NCBI GenBank assembly: GCA_947492105.1
Contig: CANLMN010000001.1
Location: 62,001 to 126,000 of the forward strand
Reading direction: 5' to 3'
DNA length: 64,000 nucleotides
Source of the DNA: an uncultured Aquimarina sp.
GTDB lineage: Bacteria > Bacteroidota > Bacteroidia > Flavobacteriales > Flavobacteriaceae
The stretch's first letter is position 1. Each line of letters opens with the position of its first letter. Below are positions 52,844-61,215 of the stretch, one piece after another. The position numbers were made by a program, and so were the translations under genes. The notes beneath the pieces were generated by a model that was not told the DNA's origin, did not search any database, and saw nothing but the letters and a program-made list of their open reading frames with translations.

Positions 52844-54673
52844 CTACAACACATCTTTTCCAATTTTTTTCCAGACTCTAGCGAGCAAAAACGAAGAAAT
52901 CATTGTTATACTTCCAACAGTCAAACTATTTGCAAAATTTCCGTAAATGATATTTCCTGTAGTAAAAAGCACACCATAAACTACACCGCAACCCAAAAAC
53001 ATCGCCAATATTCCGGACGGCACACTCCATCTTTGTGTCTTATCCTCTATAAGTACGCCTTTGGATTTTGCTCTTTGCAAAACACTACTCCATCCTGGAC
53101 CTCCTGGCTGTAATTTTTGATAAAAATCAAAAAGTTTTTGCTCCTCATCTGGGTTTGTAAGAAATGTAACCACAACCCAAATAACCGTGGTAAACAAAAC
53201 AACCATAGGATATTGTAGCCAAGCTGCAAAAACACCCTCAATTGCATCGGTACTACTTTTTTCTCCAAATAACATATGGTTTATTGATGGAATGGTAAAA
53301 AGCAATGATATAACACCTGAAGCAATCATTGCAGATATCTCACTCCAAGCATTAATACGCCACCAAAACCAGCGTAGGATAAAAATCAGCCCTGTACCAG
53401 CTCCAAACATTAGGATATATTTGAATAACTGATTAGCATTGGTCAACAACAAAGCAAATATTGTACTCAACAACATTAATCCCACTGTAGCTATACGCCC
53501 CATATTGACTAATTGTTTTTCTGTAGGTTTTTCTTTACTGTGCTGTGCATAAACATCATTCACAATATATGACGCCCCCCAATTGAGGTGCGTTGAAATT
53601 GTAGACATATAAGCTGCTACCAATGATGCAGCTACCAAACCTAATAAACCACTAGGCAATTTGGTTAACATAGCAGGATATGCCAAATCGTGTCCTAACT
53701 TATCCTCTGTCACACCAGGAAAAGCTTCTTGAATACTTTGCAAATCTGGAAAAATGATCAAGGAAACTAATGCTACCAAAATCCAAGGCCATGGACGTAA
53801 AGCATAGTGCATGATATTAAAGAAGAAGGTGGCTCCGATGGCATGGTTTTCGTCTTTGGCTGCTAGCATTCGTTGCGCGATATAACCACCTCCACCCGGT
53901 TCAGCTCCGGGATACCAAGAACTCCACCATTGTATCGATAGCGGTATCACTAATAGTGTAATTACCGCCTCGGTATTATCAAAATCAGGCAATAATGCGA
54001 TCTTCTCTTGTACATTGGGATGTGAGATTAGATTAGATATACCATTAACTTCAGGTAAGTTTACACAATAATAAGCAGCTCCAATCGATCCCGCCATAGC
54101 CACAAAAAACAACAAAAAATCCGAATACACCACTCCCTTGAATCCGCCAATAGCACTAAAAACAACCGTGACAAGCCCTGCATAACCAACAGTCTCAAAA
54201 GCTGACAACCCAAGCATAACTTGGCCGATCTTGATCGCTGCTAGTGTCACACCAGACATGGCAAGTACATTAAAAACAACCCCTAAGTATACGGACCGAA
54301 AAACCCTCAAAAATCGTGCTGCTTTGCCAGAATAACGCAATTCATAAAATTCCATATCTGTATTAACATTGGAACGTCTCCAGAGCCTAGCATAAATAAA
54401 AACTGTAAGTAAACCTGTGAGTAAAAATGCCCACCAAACCCAATTACCTGCTACTCCATCCTGACGCACCAAATCGGTAACCAAATTAGGAGTATCCGTA
54501 GAAAAGGTGGTGGCCACCATAGAAAAACCTAATAACCACCAAGGCATGTTACGTCCTGATAAGAAAAATTCTGAACTATCCTTACCTGATTTTCGAGAAA
54601 CCCAAACCCCAATTCCTAGAGTGGTAAGTAAAAACAAAATGATAATGGCGTAATCTAATGTACTTAATATCAT
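52844..54673 (-). CDS. Sodium:solute symporter family protein
   Basis: An inner-membrane secondary transporter with about 14 TM segments in 609 residues. The chosen ATG gives MILSTLDYAIIILFLLTTLG, and a start six codons earlier only adds MYKNIP. SSS-family features: SRKSGKDSSEFFLSGRNMPW with WLLGFSMVATTFSTDTPNLV (Na2-site region), GGFKGVVYSDFLLFFVAM, and VAAYMSTISTHLNWGASYIV (the second Na+ site helix). The substrate cannot be told from sequence; similar Bacteroidetes proteins are annotated as sugar or organic-anion symporters. No catabolic genes adjoin it. Confidence 0.9.
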   Translation of the reverse strand: MILSTLDYAIIILFLLTTLGIGVWVSRKSGKDSSEFFLSGRNMPWWLLGFSMVATTFSTDTPNLVTDLVRQDGVAGNWVWWAFLLTGLLTVFIYARLWRRSNVNTDMEFYELRYSGKAARFLRVFRSVYLGVVFNVLAMSGVTLAAIKIGQVMLGLSAFETVGYAGLVTVVFSAIGGFKGVVYSDFLLFFVAMAGSIGAAYYCVNLPEVNGISNLISHPNVQEKIALLPDFDNTEAVITLLVIPLSIQWWSSWYPGAEPGGGGYIAQRMLAAKDENHAIGATFFFNIMHYALRPWPWILVALVSLIIFPDLQSIQEAFPGVTEDKLGHDLAYPAMLTKLPSGLLGLVAASLVAAYMSTISTHLNWGASYIVNDVYAQHSKEKPTEKQLVNMGRIATVGLMLLSTIFALLLTNANQLFKYILMFGAGTGLIFILRWFWWRINAWSEISAMIASGVISLLFTIPSINHMLFGEKSSTDAIEGVFAAWLQYPMVVLFTTVIWVVVTFLTNPDEEQKLFDFYQKLQPGGPGWSSVLQRAKSKGVLIEDKTQRWSVPSGILAMFLGCGVVYGVLFTTGNIIYGNFANSLTVGSITMISSFLLARVWKKIGKDVL

Positions 54674-54980
54674 AGGTATATTTTTATACAATTAAAAAAT
54701 AACTACAGGCTAATAATTAGCTTCTTATTCTACTATTTTTCACCAAAAAATTAAACCGCAGCAACGGCTATACTTAAACTTTATAGTTCAAACTAGCGAA
54801 AAACAGTTCAATTATTTTGGCCTACAATTGCATTTTAACTGGTATTAGCTAGTATTTGCTGTAATTTGGTCACAGAAAAAATAGTGCTATTCGACTAGAA
54901 AAACAAGTAAATACGCTTTCTTGCAAAACAAATCCTATATCACAAAAAGAACCGTAGTCATTGGAATTATAGTAACTGCT
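54674..54980. other. Gene-free gap with a family C repeat
   Basis: Mostly the family C copy at 54699-54850. The remainder is AT-rich with no coding sequence. It lies between two minus-strand genes. Confidence 0.55.
54699..54850 (+). repeat. Dispersed repeat, family C copy 5
   Basis: AAAATAACTACAGGCTAATA, ATTAGCTTCTTATTCTACTA, ACCAAAAAATTAAACCGCAG, CAACGGCTATACTTAAACTT, TATAGTTCAAACTAGCGAAA, AACAGTTCAATTATTTTGGC, TACAATTGCATTTTAACTGG then TATTA. This is the most complete copy of the family. Confidence 0.7.
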
Positions 54981-55652
54981 TTAAAACCATTCTCGGTATT
55001 GCAACACCCTAAAATCAATAGTATTAAACTCCGGATTTGCATCTTTTCTGCATTTATAGCTTTTCATACTTCCAATTGCTCTATTTGCCGAACCCGATGG
55101 CGCTGTTAGAGACACCGTTTGTATCGTTCGTAAAACGTTCTGATCCGTATCTCTCAGAACAAACTCATGTACTCTTGGGATTTTATCTGATACTATTTTC
55201 AAGGTATACTTATATTCTTTTAGATGTTTTCTAAAAAAATACTCTGGACCATTTTTGCTGTTACCTCCTGTAAAAATCAAGGTATTTATTTTTGAATAGC
55301 GCCTAAGGTATCCTATCAAATTTCGAAGTTGTGGTTCTTGCATACCCAAATCCGATGCATCAACCTTATCTCGCATACAACTAGCCACAATATCACAAAC
55401 TCCGATACCACGTCGTGCCAAAAAAGATTTGCGCTGTTCTATCGCCAAATCAGTAGTTTCATACTGCAAGCCCAAGTCAAAAATCTTATCCAAAACCGGC
55501 CACAACAATCCATCTTTGCTACCATAGCAAAAATTAACATCTCCAACTTTTAGCTCCTTGGTTGTAAAACGTGGCGGGGGTAACGTACCTACGATAAGTT
55601 TTGTTGCTCCTTCTGGAAAATAGGGTTTGTATGGATGTGTGTGTTTAAAAAT
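54981..55652 (-). CDS. Uracil-DNA glycosylase-like protein, apparent ATT start
   Basis: A DNA-repair-type protein of 223 residues. The N-terminal ATKLIVGTLPPPRF and NFCYGSKDGLLWPVLDKIF resemble the active-site loop and following helix of uracil-DNA glycosylase superfamily members, and VSLTAPSGSANRA resembles the C-terminal DNA-binding motif. The frame is open from a TAA at 55653-55655 but has no ATG, GTG or TTG before residue 49, well inside the conserved domain. The most likely start is the ATT right after that stop, giving IFKHTHPYKPYFPEG. The first conventional-type start, a TTG at 55508, would remove the catalytic loop. It lies 10 bp after the exonuclease gene, in the same operon. Confidence 0.75.
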   Translation of the reverse strand: MFKHTHPYKPYFPEGATKLIVGTLPPPRFTTKELKVGDVNFCYGSKDGLLWPVLDKIFDLGLQYETTDLAIEQRKSFLARRGIGVCDIVASCMRDKVDASDLGMQEPQLRNLIGYLRRYSKINTLIFTGGNSKNGPEYFFRKHLKEYKYTLKIVSDKIPRVHEFVLRDTDQNVLRTIQTVSLTAPSGSANRAIGSMKSYKCRKDANPEFNTIDFRVLQYREWF

Positions 55653-55662
55653 TTAAATCGAA

Positions 55663-56436
55663 TTAAAAACTTGTATTTAATTTACGTAATCTAATGGCTG
55701 TGAGCACTTTTTTGGTATACAAAGGAAAATCCGCATTTTGTATCCATCCAAAATATCCTGGCTCCTTATCTAATACCTCTTCTACCAATTTTCCTTTATG
55801 CTTTCCAAAAGAAAAAACTTCCTTACCTTCTTCATCATAGGCGATAAAACCAGCATAATCAGCAAATTGTTTCCTAGAACTAAACTCAGACAAAAATTTC
55901 ATGTCATTTTCTAACTCTGGGTACCGATCCAACTGCGCTTTGAGAACCTCATAGGTTGCCAAGGTATCTGCCTCTGCCGAATGCGCATCTTCCAACGTTT
56001 TATTACAATAAAATTTGTATGCAGCCTCTAATGTTCGCTTTTCCATTTTATGGAAAATTGTTTGCACATCCACCGCAACGGCACTTTTCATATCAAAATC
56101 AATATCTGCGCGCAATAACTCTTCTGCCAATAATGGTATATCAAAACGATTAGAATTAAAACCTGCCAAATCGCAATTCTTAATCACCTCATAGATGGTT
56201 GTAGACAGTTCCTTGAAGGTAGGTTCATTTGCAACTTTTTCGTCAGTGATGCCATGTACAGCCGTTGTTTCTGCGGGTATTGGCATCTCTGGATTGACTA
56301 GCCAGGTTTTAACTTCCTTATTTCCGTTGGGAAATATCTTGACAATAGAGATTTCTACAATGCGATCTTTGGATATATTGATTCCTGTTGTTTCCAAATC
56401 AAAGAAACACATAGGGCGTGTCAAATTAAGTTCCAT
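55663..56436 (-). CDS. DnaQ-type 3'-5' exonuclease
   Basis: A DEDD-family exonuclease of 257 residues. Motif I is FFDLETTGINISKDRIVEIS (D12 and E14), motif II is LAGFNSNRFDIPLLAEEL (the D in FD), and motif III is LEDAHSAEADTLATYEVLK (H-x4-D type). The C-terminal 60 residues (IAYDEEGKEVFSFGKHKGK, EVLDKEPGYFGWIQNADFPL) form an extra domain often found with exonuclease X-like proteins. It is probably a repair or proofreading nuclease; the adjacent glycosylase-like gene supports DNA maintenance. Confidence 0.9.
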   Translation of the reverse strand: MELNLTRPMCFFDLETTGINISKDRIVEISIVKIFPNGNKEVKTWLVNPEMPIPAETTAVHGITDEKVANEPTFKELSTTIYEVIKNCDLAGFNSNRFDIPLLAEELLRADIDFDMKSAVAVDVQTIFHKMEKRTLEAAYKFYCNKTLEDAHSAEADTLATYEVLKAQLDRYPELENDMKFLSEFSSRKQFADYAGFIAYDEEGKEVFSFGKHKGKLVEEVLDKEPGYFGWIQNADFPLYTKKVLTAIRLRKLNTSF

Positions 56437-56662
56437 ACAGCGTTTTATTTTTACGTTTGTGTATGGGATAAAGTTAAGATTATATGATTACAATTCTTAC
56501 TTTACAACTTTAATTTAACCTGTTTTTTTGTCATCCATCCTATCTACAAATACAAAAATCCTATAATGAAGCAGTTGCTAATTCTTTAAAAATACACTAA
56601 ATTGGTGCAAATAGGTATCAGTTACCTGATCATATTACATCTAGAAAGAAAACAACAATCAT

Positions 56663-57220
56663 TTGGAAATAGCATATCTAACTAGTATCACAAAGGAGTT
56701 TGAATATTACAAAACTGTTGGCGAACGAACCTTTGAACAATTGGAGGAAAAAGAATTATTCTGGCACTATAACGACACTTCTAATTCTATTGCTATTATT
56801 GTAAATCACCTTTGGGGAAACATGAAATCCAGATGGACGAATTTTCTAACAGAGGACGGGGAAAAATCTTGGAGAAATCGAGATTTAGAATTTGAATCTG
56901 TTACCAAAACCAGAGAAGAATTGCTATATCAATGGAATGATGGATGGAACTGCTTATTCGACGCCCTACAACAGTTAAACGAAACCAATATTGCTTCCGA
57001 AATTTACATTCGTAATCAAGCACATTCCGTTCCCGAAGCAATCAATCGCCAACTAGGACATTATACATATCATATTGGTCAAATCGTTTATATTGGTCAA
57101 ATGATCAAAGGTGAGGCGTGGCAAAGCTTAACGATTCCTAAAGGAAAATCATCCGAATTTAATCAGACAAAATTCTCTAAAGGAAAACATAGAGGTCATT
57201 TCTCAGACGACTTGACCTGA
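56663..57220 (+). CDS. DUF1572/DinB-like four-helix protein
   Basis: A cytoplasmic protein of 185 residues, predicted as a DinB-like helical bundle. The metal-ligand histidines are visible: H in IVNHLWGNMKSRW (about residue 49) and the pair in LGHYTYHIGQIVYIGQMIKG (about residues 132 and 136). Its family (DUF1572) may bind a divalent metal or a small thiol. The start is a TTG; the next ATG lies at residue 54, after the first conserved helix. It lies 25 bp before the next gene. Confidence 0.87.
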   Translation: MEIAYLTSITKEFEYYKTVGERTFEQLEEKELFWHYNDTSNSIAIIVNHLWGNMKSRWTNFLTEDGEKSWRNRDLEFESVTKTREELLYQWNDGWNCLFDALQQLNETNIASEIYIRNQAHSVPEAINRQLGHYTYHIGQIVYIGQMIKGEAWQSLTIPKGKSSEFNQTKFSKGKHRGHFSDDLT

Positions 57221-57245
57221 AACAAATCAACACAAAAAAACACCA

Positions 57246-58361
57246 TTGAAAAATCTTACGTTATATCTTTTCTTCATAGGGTTCTTTTGTTTTGCCAATG
57301 ACCCTATTGAGATTAGTATTCTTACCTGCGCTCCAGGTAAGGAAATCTATTCTGTTTTTGGTCATAGTGCGCTACGCATTATAGATCACAAAAACGCCCT
57401 CGACACAGTCTATAATTTTGGAATATTTAATTTTAACACCCCTAATTTTACGTTAAAATTTATTTCTGGAGACTTACAATACAGATTAGGCACACAACAA
57501 ACACAAAATTTCATTACCGACTACACCCAAGAAAATCGAATAATAACAGAACAGCAGTTACACTTAGATAGCACTCAAAAACAACAGCTAATAGAACAGT
57601 TACAATTCCTCCATCTACCAGAAAACAGATATTACACCTACTCTTTTCTACAACGAAATTGTGCTACAGAAATTCGAGATTTATTGAGCTCCTTGGGTAT
57701 CCTATTCAGAAAGCAACAAACAGCTTTTTCTAACAGAAACCTTATCAACGACCACTTAAAAAAACATCTATGGTTTCAGTTTGGAACAAATTTACTGTTG
57801 GGACATTCATTGGATACAAAAATAGATACGTATCAAAGCATGTTTCTACCTCAATTATTACACAATGAGATCGAAAATGCTACTATCAATGGCAAAAAAT
57901 TACTAGCCTCAAAACAAATACTGAACAGCGTAAAAAGTAAAAAGGATCCTGATTCGCTAAATTGGTTATCATCTCCCTTGATCATTTTTTCCCTAATCTG
58001 CATGATAGCACTCTTTTGGTTTCCGAAACCAGTAATTTTCGCAATTTCATTAATTATAGGTACTACAGGGCTCTTCTTATTGATAATATGGATATTCTCA
58101 GGTCATACAGAAGTCAAATTTAACATGAACATTCTATGGTGTAATCCACTGTATTTATTATACATACCGATGCTTACAAAAAACACTTATTACCAAATAA
58201 TCCCATACACTTTGCTCCTATGCCTTGTAATTACCATTCTTATTTGGATAGGAAAAATACAATCATTTGATATTGGAATCAGTCCGATTTTAGTGATTCT
58301 TTGTCTCCTTAATTTTAAGTTTTTAAAAAAACATACAATACAAACATACGCTATACTATGA
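57246..58361 (+). CDS. Lnb/DUF4105-domain membrane protein (putative lipoprotein N-acyltransferase)
   Basis: A 371-residue envelope protein: signal sequence (YLFFIGFFCFAND), a periplasmic domain, and five C-terminal TM segments. The periplasmic domain has CAPGKEIYSVFGHSALRI and FLQRNCATEIRDLL; the His and Cys in these two motifs are the likely catalytic residues. DUF4105 has been renamed the Lnb N-terminal domain after a Bacteroides enzyme that N-acylates lipoproteins. The start is a TTG, since no ATG precedes the signal sequence. Given the many lipoproteins in the window, a lipoprotein-maturation role is plausible. Its last four bases overlap the next gene. Confidence 0.85.
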   Translation: MKNLTLYLFFIGFFCFANDPIEISILTCAPGKEIYSVFGHSALRIIDHKNALDTVYNFGIFNFNTPNFTLKFISGDLQYRLGTQQTQNFITDYTQENRIITEQQLHLDSTQKQQLIEQLQFLHLPENRYYTYSFLQRNCATEIRDLLSSLGILFRKQQTAFSNRNLINDHLKKHLWFQFGTNLLLGHSLDTKIDTYQSMFLPQLLHNEIENATINGKKLLASKQILNSVKSKKDPDSLNWLSSPLIIFSLICMIALFWFPKPVIFAISLIIGTTGLFLLIIWIFSGHTEVKFNMNILWCNPLYLLYIPMLTKNTYYQIIPYTLLLCLVITILIWIGKIQSFDIGISPILVILCLLNFKFLKKHTIQTYAIL

Positions 58362-59068
58362 TCTTACCATTTCTAAAAAAAACTATATTATTGATAACAA
58401 AAAATGTTTTTGCAAGAACAACGTCTAAAACACAAATGCTTATCTATGGATTATGTATTATCAATATTTCGTTTGCCCAAGATAAAGCTGTCATTCTAGT
58501 TGAGAAAAAACTCCCTAAGCGAACGATCTTATACGCAAAGAATACGACTGATAGTCCACAAAATATATTTTTGAAAGTGAACCCCACTGGTTACAGAAAA
58601 AGTAGTTCTAGGCCCCTTATCAAAACCATACCAGCACAAATGGAATTAGAAATGATTACATTAATTCCGCTCAAAGATGTCACATCATCATACACCTACA
58701 CTTTGATTGTCAATGACAAGCCAAACACCATCGAAGTACACCGAAGCGAAGGCCCTAAAAAAGAGGCTAATACCGCTGATATAATGAAAACCGACTTCGT
58801 TATTTTCACAAAAAATGAATGCGAAAAATGTGAAAAAATCCTTGAGGGATTACAAGAAAAACATATCCCTTATCGCGAAATTAATATTGATACACGAACT
58901 CGCTTTTATGACTATTTTTGGGAACTCCTAAAAAAAGATGGTTATAAAGAAAAAGAAATTATTGCTCCTGTATTAGTTCTGGGTGGTACGTTAAAATATC
59001 CGATACACGATGTATCTGCAGCGCTTCTAGAAGTAGAACATTTTTTTAATACGTCAAAAAGCAATTAA
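58358..59068 (+). CDS. Exported glutaredoxin-like protein
   Basis: A 236-residue protein with a glutaredoxin fold at residues 145-236: DFVIFTKNECEKCEKILEGL has the redox CxxC as CEKC, followed by YREINIDTRTRFYDYFWELL and the cis-proline region IIAPVLVLGG. The first 40 residues include a hydrophobic stretch ending in SFAQ, which may be an internal-type signal peptide after a longer leader; MLIYGLCIINISFAQ would be a shorter start. A beta-rich domain (RTILYAKNTTDSPQNIFLKV) lies between. It overlaps the Lnb-like gene by ATGA. A periplasmic thiol role is likely. Confidence 0.82.
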   Translation: MILPFLKKTILLITKNVFARTTSKTQMLIYGLCIINISFAQDKAVILVEKKLPKRTILYAKNTTDSPQNIFLKVNPTGYRKSSSRPLIKTIPAQMELEMITLIPLKDVTSSYTYTLIVNDKPNTIEVHRSEGPKKEANTADIMKTDFVIFTKNECEKCEKILEGLQEKHIPYREINIDTRTRFYDYFWELLKKDGYKEKEIIAPVLVLGGTLKYPIHDVSAALLEVEHFFNTSKSN

Positions 59069-59105
59069 AAAACATCATTATCTTTGTAAGAAATGTGTAG
59101 TAAAA

Positions 59106-59381
59106 CTATACAATCTCGGCACTAAGACCAGCTTCTAATATTCTAGTACAACGCGGTTCTAATTCTTCGTATGTCCCCGTTTTGACCGTACATTTACCTC
59201 TGTAATGAACTAGCATAGCACATTGTTCTGCCTGTATCGCATCATGCTCACAAACAGCAATAAGGGTCTGTATAACATGATCAAAAGTATTGACATCATC
59301 ATTATACAAGACTATTTCATTATTCCGTTGACTCAACGTCTCTTCGAGAATCTCTTCTAAAATTTCCTCTTGCAAACTCAT
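59106..59381 (-). CDS. clpS: ClpS, ATP-dependent Clp protease adaptor
   Basis: A 91-residue N-end-rule adaptor that delivers substrates to ClpAP-type proteases. The core EIVLYNDDVNTFDHVIQTLI, CEHDAIQAEQCAMLVHYRGK and CTVKTGTYEELEPRCTRILE matches ClpS, including the NDDxNTFxxV start and the H in the substrate pocket. The short N-terminal arm (LQEEILEEILEETLSQ) is unusually acidic. It is convergent with the glutaredoxin-like gene and lies 43 bp downstream of prmA on the same strand. Confidence 0.94.
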   Translation of the reverse strand: MSLQEEILEEILEETLSQRNNEIVLYNDDVNTFDHVIQTLIAVCEHDAIQAEQCAMLVHYRGKCTVKTGTYEELEPRCTRILEAGLSAEIV

Positions 59382-59424
59382 TTGTATAATTTTTTTTTAC
59401 AAATATACAAACTATATCAATATA

Positions 59425-60282
59425 TTACTTCAAAAACTTATAATGAGCTGCAATCCAATTGTTTCTTTCAAAATTAGAAACAAACTGTAACCCTAGCTGC
59501 CTACATGCTTCGGTGATAATCTCAAGATCTTCCTTATAAAAACCACTCAAAAACAACTCTCCATTTTTATTAAGGCAACTTGCATATATCGGCATATCAT
59601 CTAGTAATATATTGCGATTAATATTCGCAATAATCACATCATACTGTCTCCCCATGAGTAGATTCGCATCTCCTTCATAAGCTGTAATATGCTTTGTCGC
59701 ATTACGTTCCACATTTTCTTGCGTATTGAGGTAGCACCAATTATCAATATCAATAGCATCAATAGGCTTTGCTCCTCGCATTTCTGCCAAAATTGCCAAT
59801 ACACCAGTACCACACCCCATATCAAGTACTTTTTTGTCTTGAAAATCCTGCTGCAACAAATGTTGTATCATCATGTGCGTGGTTTCGTGATGTCCCGTCC
59901 CAAAGGACATTTTGGGTTCTATAACGATATCATATTTGGTATCTGGCTGTTCGTGAAAAGGAGCACGAACACTACACTGATCAGCAACAATAATGGGATT
60001 AAAATTCTTTTCCCACTCTTCATTCCAATTCACCTGCTCTATTACTTTGGAGGTGTAGGTGATCTTGAAAGTAGGCAACGTTAACAAACTGACTTCTTCT
60101 AATAGGGACTGATGATAATCTACTTCTGGAATATAAGCGATAACTCCTGTAGCTGTTTCCAAAAAACTTTCAAAACCTACAGCTCCTAATTCTGCAATAA
60201 GCAACTCTCCACCAATACTCTGAGAGAGTTCTCCAAGTACCATAATCTCAAAATCAAATTCTAAGTAATTATTATTTGTCAT
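59425..60282 (-). CDS. prmA: Ribosomal protein L11 methyltransferase PrmA
   Basis: Methylates ribosomal protein L11. The start giving MTNNNYLEFDFEI is chosen; a start 31 codons earlier adds a leader absent from the family. In 285 residues: an N-terminal alpha/beta domain, then the SAM-methyltransferase with SFGTGHHETTHMM, VLDMGCGTGVLAILAEMRGA (motif I), AIDIDNWCYLNTQEN, and VIIANINRNILLDD (the family's NIxxxxL motif IV). It is located between tpiA and clpS, an order seen in other Flavobacteria. Confidence 0.95.
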   Translation of the reverse strand: MTNNNYLEFDFEIMVLGELSQSIGGELLIAELGAVGFESFLETATGVIAYIPEVDYHQSLLEEVSLLTLPTFKITYTSKVIEQVNWNEEWEKNFNPIIVADQCSVRAPFHEQPDTKYDIVIEPKMSFGTGHHETTHMMIQHLLQQDFQDKKVLDMGCGTGVLAILAEMRGAKPIDAIDIDNWCYLNTQENVERNATKHITAYEGDANLLMGRQYDVIIANINRNILLDDMPIYASCLNKNGELFLSGFYKEDLEIITEACRQLGLQFVSNFERNNWIAAHYKFLK

Positions 60283-60407
60283 CTTTCGTCTATTAAAAGT
60301 CGTCATTCTGATAGAATGAAAAAAGATGGAAGCAATCTTAGTATCAAACCAAAATTGCTTCCATTTTGTGTCCACATAACGGACCTATTACTTTGTTTAC
60401 TTTTTTT

Positions 60408-61160
60408 TTAGAATGCACTTACTATTGCAGCAAATCCTTCTGCATCCAATGCTGCCCCACCAATTAGACCTCCATCTACATCTGGTTTTGCAAAAATCTC
60501 TTGTGCATTTGCAGGCTTTACACTTCCTCCGTACAAAATAGAAACATTATCAGCTATAGCATCATCAAAAGATGTTGCGATTGTTTTTCTGATAAAAGCA
60601 TGCATCTCTTGTGCTTGCTCTGGACTTGCTGTCTCACCAGTTCCGATAGCCCAAACAGGTTCGTAAGCCAACACAATGTTTTTCCATGCATCCCCACTGA
60701 TATGGAACAATCCATTCTTCAATTGTCCTTCTACAATATCAAAATGCTTCTCACTCTTACGATCTTCTAACTCCTCACCAAAGCAAAAAATAACAGTCAT
60801 ATCATGTTTCAATGCTGTATTCACTTTTTCTGCTAATTTGGCATCTGTCTCACCAAAATAAGCACGACGTTCACTATGTCCCAAAATCACCGTTTCTACC
60901 CCTACACTTTTCAACATAGTTGCAGAAATCTCTCCTGTAAATGCTCCATTTTCGTTTTGGTGCATATTCTGTGCAGCCACACCAATACCTGAACCTTTTA
61001 ATGAAGTAATCGCACTTTCTAGGTTTGTAAAAGGAGGTGTTACAATCACAGTTGTTCCTGCATCCGTTTTGACTGTATTTTTTAATGCTCCCAACAAACT
61101 TTCAGTTTCTTGAAGGTTCATATTCATTTTCCAGTTTCCTGCAACGATATTTTTTCTCAT
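60408..61160 (-). CDS. tpiA: Triosephosphate isomerase
   Basis: Interconverts dihydroxyacetone phosphate and glyceraldehyde 3-phosphate in glycolysis. The 250-residue TIM barrel is complete: N-terminal KNIVAGNWKMNMNLQE with the active-site Asn and Lys, VILGHSERRAYFGETD with the catalytic His, AYEPVWAIGTGETASPEQ with the catalytic Glu and the flexible loop, and ILYGGSVKPANAQEI with GGLIGGAAL at the C-terminus. Housekeeping gene, upstream of prmA in the same direction. Confidence 0.98.
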   Translation of the reverse strand: MRKNIVAGNWKMNMNLQETESLLGALKNTVKTDAGTTVIVTPPFTNLESAITSLKGSGIGVAAQNMHQNENGAFTGEISATMLKSVGVETVILGHSERRAYFGETDAKLAEKVNTALKHDMTVIFCFGEELEDRKSEKHFDIVEGQLKNGLFHISGDAWKNIVLAYEPVWAIGTGETASPEQAQEMHAFIRKTIATSFDDAIADNVSILYGGSVKPANAQEIFAKPDVDGGLIGGAALDAEGFAAIVSAF

Positions 61161-61215
61161 AGTTTCTATATCCCTTGGTATTAGGAATGATTTAATAATT
61201 AATAATTACATTTCT

